From Marinomonas sp. UCMA 3892 (lineage in GTDB: Bacteria > Pseudomonadota > Gammaproteobacteria > Pseudomonadales > Marinomonadaceae), in the NCBI RefSeq assembly GCF_012726345.1, contig NZ_PTXN01000002.1:248001-312000 (forward strand): 64,000 nucleotides of DNA. The letters are read 5' to 3'. Positions 36,869-45,397 of the stretch are shown piece by piece. The notes under the pieces are model-generated. The model was given only the letters and a program-made list of their open reading frames with translations, did no database searches and was not told the DNA's origin. A program made the translations under genes and the position numbers. The number at the start of each line of letters is the position of its first letter. Positions within the stretch are counted from its first letter, which is position 1.

Positions 36869-37452
36869 TTCTTGTCTTTAAGTTCCATTCAAACGCTTTG
36901 TATGCGTCAACTTTTATTCCGCTCTGCTGAGCGGGTAACTTTTTGCTAGCGCCCAAAAAGTAACCAAAAATTCGCTTTATCGGGCTTTCGCCCAAACGTC
37001 TCATTCACTTTGCTAAAGCAGAGTTTAGCAAGACGATTTAGATCGTAAGGCATAGATTGGTTTTGTTGTACTTAGGAAGGGTATTTTTAACTGACTCTGA
37101 AACTCCATAAAGTCGCGCAACTTCGTCACGTCGAACTGACTTATTCAAGACAAAGACCGTAGGTCTGATGAGACGAGGAACGAGGCGTAATCTGACGGTG
37201 GAAGCGAAGCTTTCATGTTGAGGATTAACTCTGGTGTATTACCTAAAGCGGTGCAAGATGGTGTGTGAATGATGCCGATACAACAGTAATTACTCAGCAG
37301 AACTTCTAAGGATAAAGTTGTTATGTCATTGAATATTCACAAGACCGTGCCGTTACTGCACCCTCCTGCCAATCCTGGGTATTTGAAGCATTATCTTACG
37401 CAAGACCAATCAAATTAAACTGATTCAGATTTTCTGCAACTCAGGACTAAAA
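36869..37452. other. Non-coding stretch with hairpins
   Basis: No convincing gene is seen here. Near the left end is a row of hairpins: CCGCTC/GAGCGG (36919-36934), GGTAACTTTTTG/CAAAAAGTAACC (36934-36965, one mismatch) and GGGC/GCCC (36982-36993). Further right is purine-rich, repeat-like DNA, then a 31-codon ATG frame at 37323-37418. It resembles decayed intergenic repeat sequence. Confidence 0.55.
37323..37418 (+). CDS. Possible 31-residue peptide, unrecognised
   Basis: The frame ATG to TAA encodes 31 residues with a proline-rich core (LLHPPANPG) and a charged tail. An AAGGAT sequence lies eight bases upstream of the ATG. No family is recognised and there is no export signal. The frame may be a chance opening or a relic. 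Confidence 0.2.
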   Translation: MSLNIHKTVPLLHPPANPGYLKHYLTQDQSN

Positions 37453-37480
37453 GGAGTATACAGTCTGTTTTATTACTCCT
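37453..37480 (-). terminator. Terminator overlapping the end of the MocR-type regulator gene
   Basis: GGAGTA (37453-37458) and TACTCC (37475-37480) pair; on the minus strand a TTTT tail follows. The stem includes the last base of the stop codon. Confidence 0.6.
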
Positions 37481-38963
37481 TTTTCAGTAAAGTTCGAAAC
37501 ACCTTAGCAAGGAGCTTTATAGCGGTATCCATTTCCATTGGAGTATACGCTGCGAAGCCCAACAAAAAACCAGCTTGGGGCTGGGCTGATGCGTAAAGCG
37601 CAGTTAATCCGAAAAGGTCTATACCTTCACGACGAGCACTATCAATAACCGTCTGCTCAGAAATTTCACACACCAACTTGCAAAATATTTGCATTCCTCC
37701 ATCCGGTACTATTGGAATAACGTACTCAAAGAGATGCTTTTCAATTAATTGCACCAACACATTCAAGCGTCCAGCGTAGATGAGTCGCATACTACGTACA
37801 TGAGCACCAAAGTGACCAGCTTCGATAAAACGTGCAAGTGTTAATTGCGGAATCGGCGCACTATGCCCATCCAACAAAGTACGTGCGCGAGTCATTGGTT
37901 CGACAAGGGAATCAGGCAATAGCATGTAACCTATACGAACACCAGGAAACAACGACTTAGTAAATGTCCCCACATAAATCGTACGCTCGTAACGGTCCAT
38001 CCCCTGAATACAAGCAGTCGGCTTACCTGCATAATGAAATTCACTGTCGTAATCGTCTTCGATAATCCAAGCCTTCTGTTGAGCGGCCCACTCTATTAAT
38101 GTTAAACGCCGGTCCAGTGTCAATGTCGCCCCAGTAGGAAACTGGTGTGATGGGCTTAAGAACACAACCCTAGCCGACACCGATGAATTACAAAGAGCAT
38201 CAACCTGCAAACCGTGCTTATCAACTGGAATCGGAATACATTCAAGACCAGCAGCTTCAAATGCCTTTCGTGCGCCATGGTAGGCTGGGTCTTCCATAAA
38301 AATCCGCTCACCGGTATCCAATAACACCTGCGCACAAAGCGCTATGGCCTGCTGTGAACTTGTTAAAATCAGAATACGTTCCGGCGTTGCCCGTGCGCCA
38401 CGTTCAAGATTAATATAATCAGCAACAGTACAACGTAATGCCTCCATACCTTGCGGCGGACCTGCTTGCAACGCTAGATGGCCGTATTCTTTCAACACCT
38501 GTCGCTCCAAACGCTCCCAGACTGGCAACGGAAAATTACGTGTTTCTGGCACACCCTGAATAAAAGGCCTAGGAGCTGAAAAGTTTTTTATACCTCCGTC
38601 AAGAAACATAGCCATACCTCTTTGGCTCAATATTGCTTCATGACTGTCCGACGGAATTGAATGCAATACAGGCCGTTTAGATAATCGATGAGCCCTCATT
38701 GAAACAAAACTGCCACTTCCTACGCGCCGCTCTATAAAACCTTCCGCATGTAACTGGCCATAGGCGGTTTCAACAGTATCCCTAGAAACAGCCAATGACT
38801 TTGCCAAAGCACGTGTTGCAGGCAAGGGCTTTCCGGAGGTAAGAACACCATCAAGAATGAGCTGTTTTATCGCCCTCTGGATTCTTATATGCAATGGAAA
38901 CGCCGAATTGATTGGATTAACCAACCAAGCCTTTACCGTCTCCAATTGAGAAGATTTAAACAA
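37473..38963 (-). CDS. MocR/PdxR-type transcriptional regulator
   Basis: A 496-residue fusion of an N-terminal GntR-type winged helix (about 20-85, with LPATRALAKSLAVSRDTVETAYGQL and AEGFIERRVGSG in parts) to a fold-type I aminotransferase-like domain (about 125-490). The PLP-binding lysine is expected in GTFTKSLFPGVRIGYM and the AspPheTyr-type loop in EDDYDSEF. MocR regulators use PLP or an amino-acid external aldimine as signal; known members control pyridoxal, GABA, taurine or ectoine genes. It is divergent from the BenE-type permease gene, its most likely target. A 95-bp gap separates them and holds the two promoters. Confidence 0.9.
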   Translation of the reverse strand: MFKSSQLETVKAWLVNPINSAFPLHIRIQRAIKQLILDGVLTSGKPLPATRALAKSLAVSRDTVETAYGQLHAEGFIERRVGSGSFVSMRAHRLSKRPVLHSIPSDSHEAILSQRGMAMFLDGGIKNFSAPRPFIQGVPETRNFPLPVWERLERQVLKEYGHLALQAGPPQGMEALRCTVADYINLERGARATPERILILTSSQQAIALCAQVLLDTGERIFMEDPAYHGARKAFEAAGLECIPIPVDKHGLQVDALCNSSVSARVVFLSPSHQFPTGATLTLDRRLTLIEWAAQQKAWIIEDDYDSEFHYAGKPTACIQGMDRYERTIYVGTFTKSLFPGVRIGYMLLPDSLVEPMTRARTLLDGHSAPIPQLTLARFIEAGHFGAHVRSMRLIYAGRLNVLVQLIEKHLFEYVIPIVPDGGMQIFCKLVCEISEQTVIDSARREGIDLFGLTALYASAQPQAGFLLGFAAYTPMEMDTAIKLLAKVFRTLLKKE

Positions 38964-39058
38964 TTGGACTGGACTCCTTTATAAAATTGGATGGGTAAAT
39001 CAGGCCATTTAATTGCTATAAATACAAGCCTAATTTATTACCAAAAGAGTCGGCGACT

Positions 39059-40255
39059 ATGTACGCATATTTGAAAAAATCCAAACAATCATTTGATGCA
39101 CTCCCCCCTGCCATAGCTGCACTGATGACTGTAATCGTCAATTATGGAGGGACCTTTGTACTGGTATTTCAGGCCGCAAAAATAGCAAACTTATCGCCTG
39201 AATTAACAGCATCTTGGGTTTGGGCTTCATCGATTGGCGTTGGGCTTACCTGTATTTTTCTGAGCTGGCGTACCCGCGAACCTATCATCACAGCATGGTC
39301 CACACCAGCAGCAGCATTTCTGATTATCGCATTACCGACGGTCTCCTACGCGGAAGCTATTGGCGCCTACTTGGTATCTGCCGCTTTATTTATCGTACTA
39401 GGTCTAAGTGGCTATTTTGAAAAAGTAATCCGGTTAATTCCACCCGGTATTGCCGCTGGCTTGCTCGCCGGTATTTTGTTGCAATTTGGTATCGGGGCCT
39501 TTGCTGTAATCAATGTCGAGCCACTCTTAGTGGTGTTGATGGTATTAAGCTATCTTGTATTAAGACGGAGTGCTGGTCGTTACGCCGTAGCAGGCATGAT
39601 GATAGTCGGACTAATATGGCTAATACTGCAAAAACGACTGGATTTATCCAGCATCGAACTAATCGTAGCAACACCAGTTTTTATTACACCGGTTTTTTCG
39701 TGGAATGCACTGCTAAGTATAGCACTGCCGTTATTCCTAATTACGCTAACAGGCCAATACATTCCTGGAATGCTGGTACTACGCAATGATGGCTTTAAAA
39801 CCAGTGCCAGTCCTATTTTGACCCTTACCGGCCTAGGTTCATTGCTGTTTGCGCCGTTTGGCTCTCACGCAATAAATATTGCAGCGATTACTGCTGCTAT
39901 TTGTACTGGTAAAGAAGCACATCAAGACCCGGCGAAACGCTGGATTGCTGGTGTTATTGCAGGCGTGTTGTACATTCTTGTGGGGATATTCGGCGTTACG
40001 CTGGCAACACTATTTATGGCATTTCCTACAGCCTTTATAACAGCTCTTGCCGGTATAGCCTTGATCGGAACTATTTCCAGCAGCCTTACTGCTGCTATCA
40101 GTGACTCAGCTTCGCGCGAGGCATCTCTCATTACCTTTTTAGCAAGCGCATCTAATATCACTCTGTTCGATAGAGGTGGCGCTTTCTGGGGGCTGCTAAT
40201 CGGCCTCGCTGCCTATGCTTTATTAAGCACAAACTTTTCAATGAAAACAAAATAA
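39059..40255 (+). CDS. BenE/YdcO-family permease
   Basis: A 398-residue inner-membrane protein with about eleven hydrophobic helices, of the BenE benzoate/H+ symporter group. Family features include the VIVNYGGTFVLVFQAA helix 1, the TAWSTPAAAFLI segment and the GSHAINIAAITAAICTGKEAHQDP region near residues 265-290, a conserved polar cluster in this family. Benzoate is the substrate of the reference protein, but here no benzoate-catabolic genes are nearby and the regulator is MocR-type, so an amino acid, amine or other substrate is also possible. The ATG is at 39059 after an AGTCGGCGACT stretch; a GNAT gene follows 70 bp later. Confidence 0.88.
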   Translation: MYAYLKKSKQSFDALPPAIAALMTVIVNYGGTFVLVFQAAKIANLSPELTASWVWASSIGVGLTCIFLSWRTREPIITAWSTPAAAFLIIALPTVSYAEAIGAYLVSAALFIVLGLSGYFEKVIRLIPPGIAAGLLAGILLQFGIGAFAVINVEPLLVVLMVLSYLVLRRSAGRYAVAGMMIVGLIWLILQKRLDLSSIELIVATPVFITPVFSWNALLSIALPLFLITLTGQYIPGMLVLRNDGFKTSASPILTLTGLGSLLFAPFGSHAINIAAITAAICTGKEAHQDPAKRWIAGVIAGVLYILVGIFGVTLATLFMAFPTAFITALAGIALIGTISSSLTAAISDSASREASLITFLASASNITLFDRGGAFWGLLIGLAAYALLSTNFSMKTK

Positions 40256-40325
40256 TATTTGTAATCAGTATTTAACCAAAAACTTTATGAAATAAATTTT
40301 CACCCAAAAAAAGCGAGTATGAACT

Positions 40326-40781
40326 ATGAACCAAAGCCCTAATATCATTATCACAAGCGTTAAACCGGAAGACTATACCCAATGGCTACCCTATTGGCTG
40401 AGCTACCAAGAATTTTACCAGGTCCAATTAGCTGATGAAGTGACTGCAGCTACTTGGAAACGCTTCTTTGATGAAAACGTGCCGGTGTATTGCGCAGTAG
40501 CAAGGGAAGGGGAAAAAATTCTCGGCTTTGCCCATTATTTATTCCACGATTCAACTTGGGGAATAAATAACTTCTGCTACCTCGAAGATCTATTCGTAGA
40601 TCCAGCCACCCGTGGGAAGCACATTGGGAAAAAACTAATTCAATATGTAAAAGAAAAGGCACGGGCTAAAAACAGCGACCGCTTCTACTGGCATACCCAA
40701 GAAAGCAATAAAGTCGCGCAACGGCTTTATAATTGGGTTGCTGAAGAACCAGGCGTTATTGAATACAGAATGACATTGTAA
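40326..40781 (+). CDS. GNAT-family N-acetyltransferase
   Basis: A 151-residue acetyl-CoA-dependent acetyltransferase. The core motif A is LEDLFVDPATRGKHIGKKLI near residues 85-104, with the Arg-Gly-X-Gly/Ile-Gly acetyl-CoA pyrophosphate loop, and the C-terminal SNKVAQRLYNWV segment resembles motif B. The target is unknown; small-molecule amine acetylation is common. It is in the same direction as the BenE-type gene and 70 bp downstream, so it probably belongs with it. A 208-bp AT-rich gap with no recognised gene follows. Confidence 0.88.
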   Translation: MNQSPNIIITSVKPEDYTQWLPYWLSYQEFYQVQLADEVTAATWKRFFDENVPVYCAVAREGEKILGFAHYLFHDSTWGINNFCYLEDLFVDPATRGKHIGKKLIQYVKEKARAKNSDRFYWHTQESNKVAQRLYNWVAEEPGVIEYRMTL

Positions 40782-41097
40782 GAGTCCATTACAGTAACAA
40801 CTCAATAACACTTTTTAAATAAAGAGCCTCGGCTGAGTCTCTTTATTACTTAAAAACTCAATCTTATATATTAGAAACTACTTTCATGCTTCTCATAAAA
40901 AACTGACTTAAATTACACCTAACACTCATTAGATAATCTAGCTTGTTCGAAAAGCCCATTTAACTAACACAATTGTTAAATCAAAAATCATGATAATCCC
41001 AAATCGAGTCCTATTCACTCACTCGCATTTCCCATTTATTTTTAAAACGCTGCTAAACTGTGAACAATGCGTTTTCACAGCAAGGAGACTTAACCCA

Positions 41098-41682
41098 ATG
41101 ACTGAAATAAATTTGAAATGTGCCTGCGGAACCATAAAAGGCAAAGCCTCTGCGGAAAGTGCAAAAATTGGCACAAGGATTACTTGCTGTTGTGACGACT
41201 GCCAAGCATTTGCTCAATTTTTAGATCAGGAAGACAGTGTATTAGATCAATATGGCGGAACAGATATATTTCAAATACCGATCTCTTTCCTCACGATTAG
41301 CGAAGGAAAAGCAGAAATAGCCTGTATCAGGCTTAGTTCTAAAGGCATGTATCGCTGGTATGCGAAATGCTGCAATACCCCAATTGGCAATACGTTTGGC
41401 GTTGGTGGCCCATTTATTGGGGTGATTCATAGCTTCATGGACAATACGCAAACACGTGACGCTGATTTAGGAAAAAGCAGAGGTTACGTTCTTACTAAGT
41501 ATGCCAAAACACCTATTCCAGAGAATCTCAAAGCTTCTTCGTTGAGCATTAACTTTAGAATGGTGACCAAAATCCTTTCATGGAAATTAAAAGGTCTAAA
41601 TAAGCCCTCCGAGCTTTTTAATAACAATGGCACGCCAATTTGCTCCGCTCAAGTCCTAGAGAAAAAGCATCTTAAGATTTAG
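41098..41682 (+). CDS. GFA-like zinc protein (DUF6151-like)
   Basis: A 194-residue protein using the ATG at 41098, which has an AAGGAG ribosome site; the frame from 40990 adds 36 unlikely residues. Cysteine patterns CACGTIKG at the N terminus, CCCDDCQAF near residue 25 and AKCCNTPIGNT near residue 85 are like the zinc-binding layout of the glutathione-dependent formaldehyde-activating (GFA) fold. The family match to DUF6151 is from memory. Function is unknown. The gene is tail-to-tail with the deacetylase gene, with a single base between the stops. Confidence 0.7.
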   Translation: MTEINLKCACGTIKGKASAESAKIGTRITCCCDDCQAFAQFLDQEDSVLDQYGGTDIFQIPISFLTISEGKAEIACIRLSSKGMYRWYAKCCNTPIGNTFGVGGPFIGVIHSFMDNTQTRDADLGKSRGYVLTKYAKTPIPENLKASSLSINFRMVTKILSWKLKGLNKPSELFNNNGTPICSAQVLEKKHLKI

Positions 41683-41683
41683 C

Positions 41684-42610
41684 CTACAGGAAGTATTTTT
41701 TCCATATTTGATTGGCCGCTTGGTGTAACAAGCTATGCCGCCAGGCAACTTTTTCTTCTTGCCTATCGTATCCACCACCAATAACACAAGCGGTGGGCAG
41801 TTTCAGGTTGACGCAGGTTTCTATCACGTAGCTATCTCGCTCTAAAATCCCTTGATCGGTAAGATTGACGTAGCCGAGCCGATCGTCTTGATGGACATCT
41901 ACACCAGCATCGTAAAAGACGAAATCAGGTTGCTGTTCAGCCAGAATCGCTGGCAAGGTGCTTTTTAGGATGGAGAGGTATTCTTGGTCATTTGCACCTT
42001 TGGGGATGGCGATGTTGATGCCAGCAGTTTGTTTGATTGGCGGATAGTTTTCTTCGCAATGCCAAGAAACCGGAATAATGTCGACTCTGTCTTTGAAGAA
42101 AGCAATAGTTCCGTCGCCTTGGTGTACATCGCAGTCTAGAATAAGGATTTTTTTCGCCCTGCCCGATTCAATCAGGGCAAGTGCAGCGACGGCTAAATCA
42201 TTGAAAATACAAAAACCAGAACCATGGGAAGGATGTGCATGATGCGTACCACCAGCAAGGTGACAAGCCAAGCCATGTTCGAACGCGAGTTCCGTGGTGA
42301 GCATGGTGCCAGAGACGGCGCGCAAGGTCCGTTCGACTAGCCATTCAGACCAAGGCAAGCCAATTTCTTTTTCTTCTCGTTTGCTCAGCTCACCACGAAT
42401 AAAGCGTTGTACGTATTCTTTATGATGAGCAGCCATTAATACTTTAAGAGAAAGCGGCGCAGGCGTGTATTCATTTTCGTCCGTCAGGATCCCCTGCTCT
42501 CTTAATGACTCCGCTAATAAACCAAACTTACGCATGGGAAAACGATGCCCTGCGGGAAATGGAATGCTGTAATTAGGATGGAAAACGAGTGGTAACAAAG
42601 CGGCATTCAT
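41684..42610 (-). CDS. Histone-deacetylase-superfamily enzyme
   Basis: A 308-residue arginase/deacetylase-fold protein. The catalytic histidine pair is in GTHHAHPSHGSGFC and the zinc ligands are in LILDCDVHQGDGT and VFYDAGVDVHQDD. Bacterial relatives hydrolyse acetylated small molecules, such as acetylpolyamines, or acetyl-lysine. The substrate is not readable here. The gene is convergent with the GFA-like gene and upstream, on the same strand, lies the Hpt-HD protein gene, about 90 bp away. Confidence 0.9.
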   Translation of the reverse strand: MNAALLPLVFHPNYSIPFPAGHRFPMRKFGLLAESLREQGILTDENEYTPAPLSLKVLMAAHHKEYVQRFIRGELSKREEKEIGLPWSEWLVERTLRAVSGTMLTTELAFEHGLACHLAGGTHHAHPSHGSGFCIFNDLAVAALALIESGRAKKILILDCDVHQGDGTIAFFKDRVDIIPVSWHCEENYPPIKQTAGINIAIPKGANDQEYLSILKSTLPAILAEQQPDFVFYDAGVDVHQDDRLGYVNLTDQGILERDSYVIETCVNLKLPTACVIGGGYDRQEEKVAWRHSLLHQAANQIWKKYFL

Positions 42611-42698
42611 AAAACAGATTACTTAACTCTTAAGAAAGAGAGCCATGCTAGCAAGGGTTGCTTGGGGGATGCTACTACCTTTTACTATTCGATATTAG

Positions 42699-43799
42699 CT
42701 ATTTGCTTTTTGCCACAAGAACTTTTCGAATTGCACCATTAAAAGACTCAATAAGATGTGGCGGGAAACCTTTGCCACTTTCGAAGTTCACCATTTGTAC
42801 GGCGCGCATGGCACTTTTGTTGTAATCACTACCAGATTTACCCCAAACAGCATCAATAAACATAACAGCCATTGATAAAATAAAAGCACCTTGAGGAATC
42901 AAAGAGCCCACCAAACCTTCGGGGAAACCCGTACCATCAAAACGTTCTTTATGCGCCTGAACCATAGCAACCGCATCTTCCCAGCCTTCATGTTTGGAAA
43001 GAAGTTTAGCGCCAACCATTGGATGGTTGTGCTCTGCTTGGCGTTTTGCAGCTTCATCGTCTTTGCAGTTTAGAATCAGCGCCATACCCATATTATGCAT
43101 ATAAGCCGCTGCACTTAATTGAGCTGGATCTATAGAGCTTTTACATTCAGCATTGATCAATTGACAAAGCTTGAGGATACGCTCGCTCCGTTCTGATGAA
43201 TAACCAAGTAAGCGGTTTAATTTTTGGCTAAACCCAATAAATGACTCAATGTCAGCCTTTTGTTCATCGGTATATTCAACTTTAACAATCACAGAAGTGA
43301 CTGCCGGTTCTTCTTTTACTTCTTCTGTTATTTGGTTGCATTGCCTGAGTAAGGTTGCTGCCATTTCGGGGCGTTTACTATCATCTTCTTCAGCGTAAAT
43401 CGCATCCAAGCCTACTTGTAATTGATCACGCACCGCTATTTCAGCAACATGAGATTGATAAACTTGTTTAAGCAAGTCATAAACTTTTTCAATAACCACA
43501 ATGATCAGCTCACCCAAATTAGAGTGATATTGAATGTATCCACCACGCATACCATCAACGATCTCTTCTAGTTTGTGCAAAACGCCAACCAGAGGATCAA
43601 GAAAACAAACAGAGCAATTGCCTTTCATACTATGCAAAGAGCGAAAGAGCTTGTCTAATTTATCAAATGAAAACCCATCACTTTCAATGCTATTAATGCT
43701 TTCTTCAATTTCTTGCTGTGCTTCTACATAGCATTCTAGCAAATCATCCTTAAGCTCTTTTTCCAACGCTGAAAAGGCTTTACACGCAAAGTGGCTCAT
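42699..43799 (-). CDS. Hpt domain fused to a degenerate HD-GYP-like domain
   Basis: A 366-residue cytoplasmic signalling protein. The N-terminal Hpt domain (about 10-115) has the phospho-acceptor His56 in LFRSLHSMKGN. A linker leads to an HD-GYP-like domain (about 185-360). The signature HD pair is altered to HN (His235-Asn236), the HH pair reads HK (283-284), and GYP reads GFP (291-293); a later aspartate of the metal site is replaced by Met313 region residues. Hence c-di-GMP phosphodiesterase activity is doubtful. It may be a phosphorelay intermediary whose output domain now only binds partners. No kinase or receiver gene is adjacent. Confidence 0.82.
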   Translation of the reverse strand: MSHFACKAFSALEKELKDDLLECYVEAQQEIEESINSIESDGFSFDKLDKLFRSLHSMKGNCSVCFLDPLVGVLHKLEEIVDGMRGGYIQYHSNLGELIIVVIEKVYDLLKQVYQSHVAEIAVRDQLQVGLDAIYAEEDDSKRPEMAATLLRQCNQITEEVKEEPAVTSVIVKVEYTDEQKADIESFIGFSQKLNRLLGYSSERSERILKLCQLINAECKSSIDPAQLSAAAYMHNMGMALILNCKDDEAAKRQAEHNHPMVGAKLLSKHEGWEDAVAMVQAHKERFDGTGFPEGLVGSLIPQGAFILSMAVMFIDAVWGKSGSDYNKSAMRAVQMVNFESGKGFPPHLIESFNGAIRKVLVAKSK

Positions 43800-43949
43800 T
43801 TTTTTCTTCCATTACAAGGAACTTACAACCCTGACATATACTTAAGTTTGCCCAAAAAAATGGCAATTTATAGCATCACCCTCTTATTGTAGTTAGAATA
43901 ATTGTAAGCGTGCACATAGAGTATGTTTCATTATGCAAACGAGGTATCC

Positions 43950-44408
43950 ATGCCAAACTACTGGCTTATGAAATCTGAACCCGATGCGTTTTCAATAGAT
44001 GACTTAAAACGACTAAAAAACTCACCTTGGGATGGTGTAAGAAATTACCAAGCACGAAATTTCATGAAAGAAATGAACGAAGGTGATTTGGTATTTTTTT
44101 ACCATTCAAGTTGTTCTCCCGCTGGCATTGTCGGCGTAGCTAAAGTCTGTAAAAGCGCCTACCCAGACCATACTAGCTGGGACGCAAGCAGCCCATACTT
44201 TGACGCAAAGTCCACGCCAGAAAACCCGCGTTGGTATATGGTCGATGTGGAATTTGTTGAAAAGTGGCCGTCCATTCTGACGTTAGCAGAATTAAAGCAG
44301 AACCCTGAATTGACAGAGATGTTATTAACCAAAAAAGGCAGCCGTCTGTCTGTAATGCCTATTACACAAAGTGAATGGGAATACATCTCCACCATACTGA
44401 AAAAATAA
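43950..44408 (+). CDS. EVE-domain protein
   Basis: A 152-residue protein of the EVE/PUA-like superfamily, using the ATG at 43950 behind a CGAGGT site; a frame from 43923 would add nine residues. The N terminus PNYWLMKSEPDAFSIDDL, the W-X-GVRNYQARNF block and the Gly-Asp-X-Val-Phe-Phe-Tyr-His segment are the standard EVE motifs. EVE domains bind modified bases in RNA or DNA. In many bacteria the gene stands alone near 5-formyltetrahydrofolate cyclo-ligase, which is not seen here. The gene is divergent from the Hpt gene. Confidence 0.93.
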   Translation: MPNYWLMKSEPDAFSIDDLKRLKNSPWDGVRNYQARNFMKEMNEGDLVFFYHSSCSPAGIVGVAKVCKSAYPDHTSWDASSPYFDAKSTPENPRWYMVDVEFVEKWPSILTLAELKQNPELTEMLLTKKGSRLSVMPITQSEWEYISTILKK

Positions 44409-44413
44409 ATGAT

Positions 44414-44458
44414 GACCTTTGCACAACTACTACGTTAGTAATTTTGTGAAAAGGTCTC
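44414..44458. repeat. Internally deleted copy of the 140-bp repeat
   Basis: The GACCTTTGCACAACTACTACG half (44414-44434) matches the right-end complement of the full copies at about 18 of 21 positions. It is joined to a fresh complementary half ending in AAGGTCTC (44451-44458), giving a 45-bp hairpin without the central section. Confidence 0.65.
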
Positions 44459-44493
44459 AAATATTTAGAAAAAGTCCATGCTAAATTGGTGTT

Positions 44494-45180
44494 TTAATGG
44501 AACTCTCGATCCCGCTGCTTTAATGACACAGCATAATCAAAGTAATATTGAACAACCACACCTAAATAATCGTAATCATCCCCTGTTCTTGCAATAACAC
44601 CAACACTTCCCACTCGACGATATTTTTTGGGTTGAAAATAGGTTTCAAGACGCCAACCCACTTCATCTTGATTGTACTTTTCCCGATACAGTGAAGTTCG
44701 TAGATCTTCATTGAAATAATAACCTATCCCGATACGGGAGCTAGTTACATTACTCAATGTTGTATCAGTGGATATATAGTTAGTCGTCAACGAAAAGGAT
44801 CCTAAAAATGCCTCCCCAATAAACTGCCCGATAACATCCCGCTCACTTTCTAACTCCTCATCCCTTGGCTCTAGTTCAGAAATGCCAACTCCAAGCCCCA
44901 AACGACCATATTCGTTATGGAGAAACCAGTTCGAAGAAAGCTCGGATTGGGCAAAGCTACTTTTTGATGAGCCAGTGATAAGATAGTTGCTGTTTAACAA
45001 TACTTGGGTGGATAAATAATCGTTAATAGGAATATTCACTTTAAAGTCAATATTCATCAAAGACTTCTCATCCAAAAGACCATAACCTAAACCAAAAGCA
45101 AAGTTAGGCGGCTCTCTCTCTGCATGAGCTGCACTACTAACAAGAAGACATGAGACAAAAATACGGGCTAATACAGTCAA
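44494..45180 (-). CDS. Putative outer-membrane beta-barrel protein
   Basis: A 228-residue protein with an apparent signal peptide (about 1-20, cleaved after Ala-His-Ala). The rest has repeated alternating hydrophobic and polar segments and aromatic residues at strand ends, with a final VVVQYYFDYAVSLKQRD stretch, as in small outer-membrane barrels. Glycine-rich turns such as FGLGYGLL and RLGLGVGISE resemble YfaZ or YjbH-like proteins, but no family is assigned. The start is TTG at 45180 behind a GAGAG site. It is divergent from miaB. Confidence 0.5.
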   Translation of the reverse strand: MTVLARIFVSCLLVSSAAHAEREPPNFAFGLGYGLLDEKSLMNIDFKVNIPINDYLSTQVLLNSNYLITGSSKSSFAQSELSSNWFLHNEYGRLGLGVGISELEPRDEELESERDVIGQFIGEAFLGSFSLTTNYISTDTTLSNVTSSRIGIGYYFNEDLRTSLYREKYNQDEVGWRLETYFQPKKYRRVGSVGVIARTGDDYDYLGVVVQYYFDYAVSLKQRDREFH

Positions 45181-45397
45181 AACACTCTCTCAATAAAAAG
45201 ACGCTCGTAAAAACAAATTGTGCAATTATTGTGGCTGATGTTTCACAAAAGCTCCAGTAAGAAAACACGACTATTTCAACTTACTTTTTTACGTTAAATT
45301 ACAGGGAATTCAGAACAGCTATGGGATTCGGACGCAAAGCCCAATATAATAGCTCCAAAGTCGATTAGACGAACACATTTTTAGGTTAATACGTTAC

